Assembly: GCF_900580675.1 (NCBI RefSeq) | Contig: NZ_UTBG01000074.1 | Coordinates: 1 to 64,000, forward strand | Direction: 5' to 3' | From: Pseudomonas viridiflava | Lineage (GTDB): Bacteria; Pseudomonadota; Gammaproteobacteria; Pseudomonadales; Pseudomonadaceae | Length of the DNA: 64,000 nucleotides | Shown: piece after piece, positions 38,244-47,008 of the stretch | Layout: every line of letters begins with the position of its first letter | Numbering within the stretch: the first letter of the stretch is position 1 | The notes under the pieces: generated by a model | Seen by the model: only the letters and a program-made list of their open reading frames with translations | Told to the model about the DNA's origin: nothing | Database searches by the model: none | Made by a program: the position numbers and the translations under genes

Positions 38244-39971
38244 ATGAAGTTTCCAGGAAGATTTACCAGCGGCTTGGTTCTGCTGTTCACAAGCTGCGGC
38301 GCATTGGCGCAGAGCGAATTGGACGTGCGGATCAAGCCCTCAAACGACGCGTTGAAAGCCAATATAGAAGGCTATATCGGCGGGGTAGGCGATCGTGACG
38401 AAGAAGCCTTGCTGCGGTTCAGCCGTGGTGCCGAAGAGCAGGCGCGCAAAGCGGCCCAGGCATTAGGCTTCTATCAGCCACAGATCGACAGTGACGTGAA
38501 GGGCGGCAAGAACCCGCGCCTGATTCTCACCATCGACCCCGGCGAACCGGTGCATTTGCGCAACGTGACCATTCGGGTCGACGGCCAGGCCGCCGACCTC
38601 AAGGCGTTTCGCGTGCCCGCCAGCGACGACCTCAAATCCGGCGCTGTGCTCAACCACGGCCATTATGAAGACGCCAAGCGTCTGATCCAGAACCAGGCTT
38701 CGCGCTATGGCTTTTTCAGTGGGCGTTTCACCCGCCAGAAACTCTCGGTAGACCCACAGGCCGGCGTTGCCGATATCGAACTTGTCTATGAAAGCGGGCC
38801 GCGTTATGCCCTGGGCAAGGTCAGCTTCGCCGGCGATACGCCGTTTGACAACGAACTGTTGCAACGCATGGTGCCGTTCAAAAGCGGCGACCCGTACGAT
38901 TCCGAACTGATCGCCGAACTCAACCAGAACCTGCAAGCCAGCGGCTTTTTCGAGGGTGTGCGCGTGGACGCCGCCCCGGCGGCGTCGACCAACGATGTGG
39001 TGCCGGTGGCCGTCAACCTGCAAACCCGCAAGCCGCGCACCACGGGCCTGGGCCTGGGTTTTTCGACCGATGTCGGCCCGCGTGGCAAGGCCAACTGGAC
39101 GCGTCACTGGGTCAACCCCCAGGGCCATAGCTACGGCTGGGAAGCCGAACTGTCGGCCCCGCGACAAAACGTCGGGCTGTGGTACGACATTCCGCTGGAC
39201 CCGCCGCTCACCGACAAGCTGCGCTTTGCCGGTGGCTATCAGAATGAAGAAATCGCCAACACCGACACTCTGAGCAAATTGCTCACCCTCGGCCCTGAAT
39301 GGCACAGCAAGTTGCCCAGTGGCTGGACGCGGGTGATCTCGCTCAAATACCAGCGCGAAGAATATCGCCTCGGCAACGACTCGGGCCTCAGCAACCTGGT
39401 CATGCCAGGGGTCAGTTATTCCTACCTGCGCAGCGATAACCGCATCGACCCGCACAACGGCTATCGCCTGCAATTCGATACCAAGGTCGCCAAGGAAGGG
39501 CTGGGGTCCGACACCAACTTGCTGTACGGCACGGCCCTGGTCAAAGGCTTGACCACCCTGTGGGACAACCACCGTTTCCTGGCCCGCGCACAGATCGGCG
39601 GCAGCGCCACCAATGGCTACAACTCGGTGCCGCCGTCGCTGCGCTTCTTTGCCGGTGGCGACCAGAGCGTGCGTGGCTACGAGTACCAGACGCTGTCGCC
39701 GGAGAACGACCGGGGCGACCGCATCGGTGGCCGCTACATGGTCGCCCTGAGCGCCGAGTATCAATATTCCATCGCCGAAAAATGGCGAATCGCGACCTTT
39801 ATCGACCAGGGCAACTCGTTTAACTCCCTGGAAATGCCCAGCCTGAAAACCGGCGTCGGCGTCGGCGTCCGTTGGGTCTCGCCGGTCGGGCCGATCCGCC
39901 TCGATCTGGCACACGCCCTCGAAGATCCGGGCGGCATTCGATTGCACTTTTCCATGGGGCCTGAGCTGTGA
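38244..39971 (+). CDS. tamA: translocation and assembly module outer membrane protein
   Basis: A 575-residue Omp85-family protein. Signal peptide (cleavage after GALAQ), three POTRA domains (about 25-260), then a 16-strand barrel ending GGIRLHFSMGPEL. The conserved FAGGDQSVRGYEYQTLSP loop is the lid-lock motif of the family. With TamB it inserts certain outer membrane proteins and may take part in phospholipid transport. Its stop overlaps the tamB ATG. Confidence 0.95.
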   Translation: MKFPGRFTSGLVLLFTSCGALAQSELDVRIKPSNDALKANIEGYIGGVGDRDEEALLRFSRGAEEQARKAAQALGFYQPQIDSDVKGGKNPRLILTIDPGEPVHLRNVTIRVDGQAADLKAFRVPASDDLKSGAVLNHGHYEDAKRLIQNQASRYGFFSGRFTRQKLSVDPQAGVADIELVYESGPRYALGKVSFAGDTPFDNELLQRMVPFKSGDPYDSELIAELNQNLQASGFFEGVRVDAAPAASTNDVVPVAVNLQTRKPRTTGLGLGFSTDVGPRGKANWTRHWVNPQGHSYGWEAELSAPRQNVGLWYDIPLDPPLTDKLRFAGGYQNEEIANTDTLSKLLTLGPEWHSKLPSGWTRVISLKYQREEYRLGNDSGLSNLVMPGVSYSYLRSDNRIDPHNGYRLQFDTKVAKEGLGSDTNLLYGTALVKGLTTLWDNHRFLARAQIGGSATNGYNSVPPSLRFFAGGDQSVRGYEYQTLSPENDRGDRIGGRYMVALSAEYQYSIAEKWRIATFIDQGNSFNSLEMPSLKTGVGVGVRWVSPVGPIRLDLAHALEDPGGIRLHFSMGPEL

Positions 39972-42900
39972 TGCGTGGTTTGAAAATAGCGGGGCTGGCC
40001 ATCGTCGCGGTCTTCGCGTTGGTGTTGCTGGCACTGTGGGCCGTGCTCGGCAGCCAGGCCGGCAGCCGTTGGGCCCTGGGCCAGGTGCCGGGGTTGAGCG
40101 TGGAAAATTTCCAGGGTCACCTGGGTGGCCAGTGGAGCGCCGACCACCTGCTGTGGCAGCAAGACAGCAGCCGTGTCGAGCTCAATGCACCGAAGTTCGA
40201 TTGGTCGCCGGCGTGCCTGCTGCGCATGACCTTGTGCATCAATCAGCTGGACGTGGAGCAGGTCAGCCTGCAATTTCCGCCCAGTAGCGAAGAGAGCGGG
40301 CCGATCCAACTGCCGGATCTGAAGTTGCCGCTGGCGATCCAACTGGGCGATGTGCGCATCGGCAGCCTGCTGTTCAACGGCAGCGAAGAACTCAAGGGCT
40401 TGCAACTGGCGGCGCACTGGACAGCTGCCGGCATGCAGATCGACTCGGTGCACCTGCAACGCGACGGCCTGGTGCTGGACCTGAATGGCCTGCTACAACC
40501 CACTGGCGACTGGCCGTTAAGCGCCAGCGGTAACCTGAGCCTGCCTTACGCACCCGGTGGCGCTCCGTGGAAGGTGACCTTGAAAGTCGACGGCGACCTG
40601 CTTAACACCCTCAAGCTCGATGCCGACAGCACGGGCTATCTGCCCGCCCAGCTCAGCGGCGAGCTGCAACCCCTGGCCGAAAACCTTCCCGCGCAGTTGC
40701 ACATCACCGCCGACGGCTTCAAACCCAGCGCCGACTTGCCCGACACCCTGCAACTCAATCAACTCGACCTGACTGCCAAGGGCGACCTTGAAAGCGGTTA
40801 CCAACTGCTGGGCAAGGCCGTACTGCCGGCAGAAAAAGGCCCGGTGGACGTGTTGCTGCAAGGCAAGGTCGACGCCAAGGGCGCGCAGATCGCCGGCCTC
40901 GACCTGAATGCCGGTGACAAGCAGAGCCTGAAACTCAGCGCCAACCTGGACTGGCAGCAAGGCTTCAGCGCAGACGCGAAGATCGACTGGCTGGACTTCC
41001 CGTGGCATCGCCTGTATCCGCTGATCGACGCGCCGCAGGTGGTGTTGCGTAGCTTCAATGGTGAAGTTTCCTACAAGGACGGCAACTACCTCGGCAACCT
41101 CAAGGCCGACCTCGACGGCCCCGCCGGTAAATTCAATGTGGTCACGCCGTTCAGTGGCGACCTCAAGCAAGTGTTCCTGCCCGAGCTGAAACTGACGGCC
41201 GGCCAAGGCAAGGCCGAAGGCCACCTGAACCTGCAATTCGCCGACGGCATCGCCTGGGATACGGCCCTGGATTTGTCGGCGCTGAACCCGGCGTACTGGG
41301 TGGCTGAATTGCCGGGGACCCTGGCCGGGCCGCTGCGCAGCAAGGGTGAATTCAAGAACGACACACTCAAGCTGAACGCCGACCTCGACCTCAAGGGGCG
41401 CCTGCGCGGCCAGACCGCCGTGCTGGCCGCCAAGGCCGAAGGCGCCGGCGAGCAGTGGACCCTGGCCAACCTGGATATCCGCCTGGGCGACAACCGCATC
41501 AACGGCAGCGGCAGCCTGCAACAGCGTTTGGCTGGGCAGATCGACATCAAGCTGACGCGCCTGGCTCAGCTGTGGCCGCAGATGCGCGGGCAGGTCAATG
41601 GCCGACTCGACGTGGCCGGCAGCCTCAAGGCTCCTCAGGGCAAGCTCAATCTCAAGGGCCAGCAATTGGCCTTTGTCGACAATCGCCTGCAAAGCCTGAC
41701 CCTCGACGCCAGCCTCGACAGCGCCCAGCGCGCGAAGATCGACCTCAAGGGCAGCGGCATCCAAAGCGGCGACACCCAGGTCGGCACCCTGACCGCGATT
41801 GCCCAGGGCGATATCAAAAGCCAGAAAGTCCAGCTCGATCTGGCCGGCCCGCTGGTCAAGCTGGCCCTGGCCCTCGATGGCAACCTCGACAAAGGCAACT
41901 GGCGCGGGCGCCTGGCCAGTGGCGATGTGCAAGCCGGTGGTCAGGACTGGAAACTGCAGGCCCCGGCGAAAATCGAACGCCTGGCTGACGGCAAGCTGAC
42001 CTTCGCGGCGCATTGCTGGGTGTCCGGCGCAGCCAGCCTGTGCGGTGAAGACCAGCGCCTGATGCCCGAGCCCAAGCTGCGTTACCACCTCAAGCAATTC
42101 CCGATCGACAGCCTGGCGGCTTTCCTGCCCAAGGATTTCGCCTGGCAGGGCAAGCTCAACGCCGACCTGCAACTCGACCTGCCTGACAGCGGCCCCAAGG
42201 GCGTGGTGTCGGTGGATGCCAGCGGCGGCACCTTGCGCGTCAAGGACAAGGACCAGTGGCTGGATTTCCCCTACGACACCCTCAAGCTGGAAACCACCCT
42301 CAACCCGAAACGCATCGATACCCAGCTGAACTTCCGTGGCGGCAAGCTCGGCGAGTTGCTGGTGCAGGCGCAGATCAATCCGTTGCCGAAAAACACGCCG
42401 ATCACCGGCAATTTCAGCCTCAGCGGCCTCGATCTCGCCGTGGCGCGGCCATTTGTGCCGATGGTGGAAACGCTCAGCGGCAAGCTCAACGGCAGCGGGC
42501 GGATTTCCGGTGGGCTGTTGGCGCCGCAGGTCAACGGCAACGTGAACCTGGTGGGCGGCGAAATTTCCGGGCCGGAACTGCCTATCAGCCTCGAAGGCCT
42601 GAATGTACAGGCGTTGATTGCCGGTGAAAGCGTGCAGTTGAACGGTGGCTGGCGCAGCGGCAAGGCCGGGCAGGGCAGCCTCGAGGGGCAAATCGACTGG
42701 GGCCAGGCGCTGGTGGTGGACCTCAGCCTGCAAGGCTCGCAGCTGCCGGTCACGGTAGAACCTTACGCGGTGCTGGAAGTGGCGCCGGACCTGAAGATCA
42801 GCCTGAAAAACGACAAACTGGCAATTGCAGGCAAAGTGCAGATCCCGCGCGGCGACATCACCGTGCGCGAGTTGCCGCCGTCGACGGTCAAGGTCTCGGA

Positions 42901-43639
42901 TGACACGGTGATCGTCGGCAGCCAGACCGAGGAAGGCAAGCCGCCGATGGCCATGGCGATGGATATCGACGTGGCGGTGGGTGAAGACAAACTCAATTTC
43001 TCGGGTTTCGGTTTGACGGCCAAGGTCCAGGGTCACGTGCATATCGGCGATAACATGGACACCCGTGGCGAGCTGTGGCTCAACGACGGTCGCTACCGCG
43101 CGTATGGCCAGCGGCTCGATGTGCGCCGCGCGCGATTGCTGTTCGCCGGGCCGCTCGACCAGCCGTATCTGGACATCGAAGCGATCCGCAAGACCGACGA
43201 CGTGGTCGCCGGTATCCGCCTGAGCGGCAGTGCCGAGCAGCCCACCACGCAGATCTTTTCCGAACCGGCGATGAGCCAAGAGCAGGCGCTGTCTTACCTG
43301 GTGCTGGGGCGCCCGTTGAGCAGTACCGGTGAAGATAACAACATGCTCGCCCAAGCCGCGCTCGGCCTGGGCCTGATGGGCAGCGCGGGCGTGACCTCGG
43401 ACCTGGCCAACAAGTTGGGCATCCAGGATTTCGACCTGGATACCCAGGGCAGCGGCAATAACACCGCGGTGGTCGCCAGCGGCAAAATCACCGAGAAGCT
43501 CAGCCTGCGTTACGGGGTAGGCGTGTTCGAACCCGCCAGCACCATCGCCTTGCGCTATCTGCTGAGCAAAAAAGTGTACCTGGAAGTGGCCAGCGGTGTG
43601 GCCAGCTCCCTCGACATCTTCTACAAGCGCGATTTCTAG
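39971..43639 (+). CDS. tamB: translocation and assembly module inner membrane protein
   Basis: A 1222-residue AsmA-like protein with one N-terminal membrane anchor (about residues 3-25), a long periplasm-spanning beta-taco of repeated strands and the conserved C-terminal TamB domain, including SQEQALSYLVLGRPL and RYGVGVFEPASTIALRYLLS. The ATG at 39971 overlaps the tamA TGA by one base; the GTG directly before it is also possible. It is coupled with tamA. Confidence 0.95.
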   Translation: MRGLKIAGLAIVAVFALVLLALWAVLGSQAGSRWALGQVPGLSVENFQGHLGGQWSADHLLWQQDSSRVELNAPKFDWSPACLLRMTLCINQLDVEQVSLQFPPSSEESGPIQLPDLKLPLAIQLGDVRIGSLLFNGSEELKGLQLAAHWTAAGMQIDSVHLQRDGLVLDLNGLLQPTGDWPLSASGNLSLPYAPGGAPWKVTLKVDGDLLNTLKLDADSTGYLPAQLSGELQPLAENLPAQLHITADGFKPSADLPDTLQLNQLDLTAKGDLESGYQLLGKAVLPAEKGPVDVLLQGKVDAKGAQIAGLDLNAGDKQSLKLSANLDWQQGFSADAKIDWLDFPWHRLYPLIDAPQVVLRSFNGEVSYKDGNYLGNLKADLDGPAGKFNVVTPFSGDLKQVFLPELKLTAGQGKAEGHLNLQFADGIAWDTALDLSALNPAYWVAELPGTLAGPLRSKGEFKNDTLKLNADLDLKGRLRGQTAVLAAKAEGAGEQWTLANLDIRLGDNRINGSGSLQQRLAGQIDIKLTRLAQLWPQMRGQVNGRLDVAGSLKAPQGKLNLKGQQLAFVDNRLQSLTLDASLDSAQRAKIDLKGSGIQSGDTQVGTLTAIAQGDIKSQKVQLDLAGPLVKLALALDGNLDKGNWRGRLASGDVQAGGQDWKLQAPAKIERLADGKLTFAAHCWVSGAASLCGEDQRLMPEPKLRYHLKQFPIDSLAAFLPKDFAWQGKLNADLQLDLPDSGPKGVVSVDASGGTLRVKDKDQWLDFPYDTLKLETTLNPKRIDTQLNFRGGKLGELLVQAQINPLPKNTPITGNFSLSGLDLAVARPFVPMVETLSGKLNGSGRISGGLLAPQVNGNVNLVGGEISGPELPISLEGLNVQALIAGESVQLNGGWRSGKAGQGSLEGQIDWGQALVVDLSLQGSQLPVTVEPYAVLEVAPDLKISLKNDKLAIAGKVQIPRGDITVRELPPSTVKVSDDTVIVGSQTEEGKPPMAMAMDIDVAVGEDKLNFSGFGLTAKVQGHVHIGDNMDTRGELWLNDGRYRAYGQRLDVRRARLLFAGPLDQPYLDIEAIRKTDDVVAGIRLSGSAEQPTTQIFSEPAMSQEQALSYLVLGRPLSSTGEDNNMLAQAALGLGLMGSAGVTSDLANKLGIQDFDLDTQGSGNNTAVVASGKITEKLSLRYGVGVFEPASTIALRYLLSKKVYLEVASGVASSLDIFYKRDF

Positions 43640-43642
43640 AAC

Positions 43643-43756
43643 TTGTGGTGAGCGGGCTTGCCCCGCGCTGGGCTGCGAAGCAGCCCCGAGGTTTCGTGGT
43701 GAGACCGTCGGGGGGCAAGTCCCACTCACCACAGCAAGCCCCCTCCCACATTACCA
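43643..43756. repeat. composite REP region
   Basis: TTGTGGTGAGCGGGCTTGCC is followed by a GGGCTGCGAAGCAGCCC hairpin, then an inverted degenerate arm ending GCAAGCCCCCTCCCACATT. It lies just after tamB and probably protects or ends its mRNA. Confidence 0.7.
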
Positions 43757-43775
43757 AGCAAGCTAATTATTCCAT

Positions 43776-43803
43776 TTGACATTCGCTGCCTAAGCAGTAA
43801 CAT
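43776..43803 (+). promoter_or_regulatory. promoter of the MarR-efflux operon
   Basis: TTGACA at 43776-43781 and TAACAT at 43798-43803 are 16 bp apart. The first MarR palindrome fills the spacer. Confidence 0.7.
43781..43800. promoter_or_regulatory. MarR operator 1
   Basis: ATTCGCTGCCTAAGCAGTAA is identical to operator 2 at 18 of 20 positions and sits between -35 and -10. Confidence 0.75.
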
Positions 43804-43813
43804 CTCGTCATAC

Positions 43814-43833
43814 ATTCACTGCCTAGGCAGTAA
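43814..43833. promoter_or_regulatory. MarR operator 2
   Basis: ATTCACTGCCTAGGCAGTAA contains the perfect palindrome ACTGCCTAGGCAGT. Its centre is 33 bp (about three helical turns) from that of operator 1. Confidence 0.8.
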
Positions 43834-43847
43834 TAAGGTGACTTCCG

Positions 43848-44321
43848 ATGAAACACTTCACCCCTGACAACTTCCACAACTGCCACCTCGGGCTGTTGCT
43901 GGGCCGCGCAGCCCTGCTCAAAGACCGCATCATCGATACCCACATGGAACCCCACGGCATCACCGCCGCGCAGTTCAAGGTGTTGATCATCATGGCCCAG
44001 TACGGCGTCGACACCCCGGCCGAGCTGTGCCGCAACCTGTCCCTGGACAGCGGTTCGATGACCCGCATGCTCGACCGCCTGGAGCAAAAGGGCTTGCTCG
44101 ACCGCAAGCGTTCCGAGCTTGACCGGCGCCAAGTGCAGCTGGTGCTCACCGCAGACGGCCAGCGCCTGGCGGACATGCTGCCTTACATCGGCGCCGACGC
44201 GTTGAACCAGTTGGCCGGCGCCCTGGAGCCCGGCGAGTTGCAGACCCTGGAAAAGATTTTGAAGAAAATTCTGATAGCTGCCGGTGACCCCATCACCCTT
44301 CAGCGGGTAGGTAAAGAATGA
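43848..44321 (+). CDS. MarR family repressor of the efflux operon
   Basis: A 157-residue MarR protein. Winged helix with LCRNLSLDSGSMTRMLDRLE and wing DRKRSELDRRQVQLVLT. It is first of four genes; its stop overlaps the outer membrane factor ATG. The twin palindromes upstream indicate autorepression relieved by a ligand, in the manner of EmrR. Confidence 0.9.
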   Translation: MKHFTPDNFHNCHLGLLLGRAALLKDRIIDTHMEPHGITAAQFKVLIIMAQYGVDTPAELCRNLSLDSGSMTRMLDRLEQKGLLDRKRSELDRRQVQLVLTADGQRLADMLPYIGADALNQLAGALEPGELQTLEKILKKILIAAGDPITLQRVGKE

Positions 44322-45769
44322 ACACACGTGCCCTCAGCCTGGTGCTGGTCGCCATGAGCCTGGCCGGTTGCGCCAACTTCAGCGGCCTCGACACCCAGGC
44401 CCAGCGCCTCGACGTTAATACCCTGCAAACCGGTAAATCCTTGAGCGGCGTGACCCTGTCGAGCGCTGCCTGGCCCAGCGCTGACTGGTGGAAAAGCCTC
44501 GGCGACCCACAACTCGACGGCTTGATCCAGGAAGCGCTGCAAAACAGCCCCGACATGCAAGTCGCCAGCGCGCGTGCGCACCAGGCCGAAGCGGCGGCCT
44601 ATGCCGCCAATGCCGCGCGCATGCCGACCCTGGATGCCAGCGCCGGCGTGAGCCGTTCGCGCCTGGCCAAGGACCAGGACCCGCTGGGGCAGGGCGATGC
44701 TTACGCCACCGTGCGTAACATCGGCGCCAGCTTTAACTACAACTTCGACCTCTGGGGCGGCCAGCGTGCCGCCTGGGAAGCCGCGTTGGGCCAGGCGCGT
44801 GCCGCCCAGGTCGACCAGCAGGCCGCGCGCCTGACCCTGGCCGCCAACGTGGCCAAGGCCTACAGCGACCTGGGCCAGGCGCATATCGTGCGTGACCTGG
44901 CCAATGACGACCTCAAGCGCACTCGCCAGATGCTCGACCTGAGCCAGCGACGCCTGAATTCAGGCATCGACAGCCAGTACCAGTTCCAACAGACCGAAAG
45001 CCTGGAAGCCAGCTCTCAGTCGCAGTTGATCGATGCGGAAAAACAACTGCAAAGCGCCAAGATCGCCCTTGCCGTATTGCTCGGCAAAGGCCCGGACCGG
45101 GGTGGCGAGCTGGCCCGCCCGAACGTGTTGAAACCCGCCGCAGTGGCCGTGCCTTCGTCACTGCCGGCCGAGCTGTTGGGCCGCCGCCCGGACTTGATCG
45201 CCGCGCGTTGGCGTGTCGAAGCGGCGAGCAAGGACATCGCCGCAAGCAAAACCCGCTTCTACCCCAACCTCAACCTGAGCGCGAGCGCCGGGGCCGAGTC
45301 GTTGCTGGGCGACGCGATGTTTGGTTCGGCCAGCCGTTTCTTCAGCATTGCGCCGACGATCTCGTTGCCGATCTTCGACGGCGGCCGCCTGCGCGCCGAC
45401 CTCGATGCCCGCGACGCCGATTACGACCTGGCCTTGGCCCAGTACAACAAAACCCTGGTGCAAGCCTTGGGCGATATCGGCAACACCCTGATGCAGTTGC
45501 GCGAAACCGGGCGGCAGATCCAGGCGCAGCAACATGCCGCGGACATTGCCCAGCAGTCCTACGACACCGGGGTGATGCGTTACAGCTCAGGCATCGGTAA
45601 CTACCTGGATGTACTCAGCATCGAGCAGCAATTGCTGCAGGCCCAGCGCCAGCTGGCGACCCTGAATGCGGCGCAGATCGATCTGTCGATTCAATTGATG
45701 CAGGCCCTGGGTGGCGGCTACAACGCCAACAACGTGGCAGCGACCACCCCAGCCACACGCACGGAATAA
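44318..45769 (+). CDS. outer membrane efflux lipoprotein (NodT/OprM type)
   Basis: A 483-residue outer membrane factor of tripartite pumps. Lipoprotein signal with lipobox SLAGC (Cys18). Two repeated outer-membrane-efflux halves follow, with alpha-hairpins (QASARAHQAEAAAYAANAAR; NKTLVQALGDIGNTLMQLRE). The LLGRRPDLIAARWRVEAA block is typical. It provides the exit duct for the EmrAB-like pump encoded downstream. Confidence 0.93.
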   Translation: MNTRALSLVLVAMSLAGCANFSGLDTQAQRLDVNTLQTGKSLSGVTLSSAAWPSADWWKSLGDPQLDGLIQEALQNSPDMQVASARAHQAEAAAYAANAARMPTLDASAGVSRSRLAKDQDPLGQGDAYATVRNIGASFNYNFDLWGGQRAAWEAALGQARAAQVDQQAARLTLAANVAKAYSDLGQAHIVRDLANDDLKRTRQMLDLSQRRLNSGIDSQYQFQQTESLEASSQSQLIDAEKQLQSAKIALAVLLGKGPDRGGELARPNVLKPAAVAVPSSLPAELLGRRPDLIAARWRVEAASKDIAASKTRFYPNLNLSASAGAESLLGDAMFGSASRFFSIAPTISLPIFDGGRLRADLDARDADYDLALAQYNKTLVQALGDIGNTLMQLRETGRQIQAQQHAADIAQQSYDTGVMRYSSGIGNYLDVLSIEQQLLQAQRQLATLNAAQIDLSIQLMQALGGGYNANNVAATTPATRTE

Positions 45770-45784
45770 TTTGAGGTATTTGTC

Positions 45785-47008
45785 ATGGCCACTGCCGAAA
45801 ACACCAACGCAACAGAACAACCCAAAGAGCAGCCTAAAGAACAACCGAAAGACAGCAATCCGCGCAAACGCAAAATCATGCTGATCGGCCTGGCGCTGAT
45901 CGTGATGCTTGGCGTGGTCGGCGTGTGGGGCTGGTATGAACTTTACGGGCGCTTCAATGAGAGCACGGACGACGCCTATGTGAACGGCAACGTGGTGGAA
46001 ATCACTCCGCTGGTTACCGGCACGGTGGTCAGCATCGGTGCCGACGATGGCGACCTGGTTCACGAAGGCCAGGTGTTGATCAACTTCGACCCGAACGACG
46101 CCGCCGTCGGCCTGCAAAGTGCCCAGGCCAATCTGGCCCGCACCGTGCGCCAGGTGCGCGGGTTGTACAGCAACGTCGACGGCATGAAGGCCCAGGTCAA
46201 TGCGCAGAAAGCCGACGTGCAAACCGCCCAGGACAACTTCAACCGTCGTAAGACCCTGGCCCAGGGCGGGGCGATTTCCCAGGAAGAGCTGTCCCACGCC
46301 CGTGACAGCCTGACCGCGGCCAAGAATGCCCTGACCAACCTTGAGCAGCAGCTCAAGACCAGCAATGCCTTGGTCGATGACACGGTGATCTCGTCCCACC
46401 CGGACGTGCAAGCCGCCGCCGCGCAACTGCGCCAGGCCTACCTGGCCAATGCGCGCAGTACCTTGATCGCACCGGTGACGGGCTATGTGGCCAAGCGCAC
46501 CGTGCAGTTGGGCCAGCGTGTGCAGCCGGGTACTGCGCTGATGGCCGTGATTCCGCTGAACCAGCTGTGGATCGACGCCAACTTCAAGGAAACCCAACTG
46601 CGCAATATGCGCATCGGCCAGCCGGTGGACATCGAGTCGGACATCTATGGCAGTGACGTCAAATACAGCGGCACCGTGGATAGCCTCGGCGCGGGTACCG
46701 GCAGTGCATTTGCCCTGCTGCCTGCACAAAACGCCACCGGTAACTGGATCAAGATCGTGCAACGGGTACCGGTGCGCATCCACATCAATGCCGATGAACT
46801 GGCCAAGCACCCACTGCGGGTAGGCTTGAGCACCGTGGTCAACGTCGACCTGCATGACCAAAGCGGCCCGGTGCTGGCGCAACAGCCACCGCAGAAGGCC
46901 ACGTTCACCACCAACGTGTATGAACGCCAATTGGCCGAGGCTGACGCCATGATCAACCAGTTGATCCATGACAACAGCGTCGCCGCTCCCAAGGCTGCGC
47001 AACGCTGA
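45785..47008 (+). CDS. EmrA-like membrane fusion protein
   Basis: A 407-residue HlyD/EmrA adaptor. A Lys/Glu/Gln-rich cytoplasmic start, one membrane helix (about residues 36-56), the lipoyl half-motif STDDAYVNGNVVEITPLVTG, a coiled coil (about 110-205), and the second lipoyl half with LIAPVTGYVAKRTVQLGQ. It links the inner membrane transporter to the NodT-type protein. Its stop overlaps the transporter ATG. Confidence 0.93.
   Translation: MATAENTNATEQPKEQPKEQPKDSNPRKRKIMLIGLALIVMLGVVGVWGWYELYGRFNESTDDAYVNGNVVEITPLVTGTVVSIGADDGDLVHEGQVLINFDPNDAAVGLQSAQANLARTVRQVRGLYSNVDGMKAQVNAQKADVQTAQDNFNRRKTLAQGGAISQEELSHARDSLTAAKNALTNLEQQLKTSNALVDDTVISSHPDVQAAAAQLRQAYLANARSTLIAPVTGYVAKRTVQLGQRVQPGTALMAVIPLNQLWIDANFKETQLRNMRIGQPVDIESDIYGSDVKYSGTVDSLGAGTGSAFALLPAQNATGNWIKIVQRVPVRIHINADELAKHPLRVGLSTVVNVDLHDQSGPVLAQQPPQKATFTTNVYERQLAEADAMINQLIHDNSVAAPKAAQR

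Noticed and set aside
40517..43732. Very long open frame (about 1070 codons) antisense to tamB
   Set aside because: It lies opposite tamB, has no ribosome site or recognisable domain, and its composition (Gln, His, Ala, Val rich) is that of a shadow frame in high-GC DNA.
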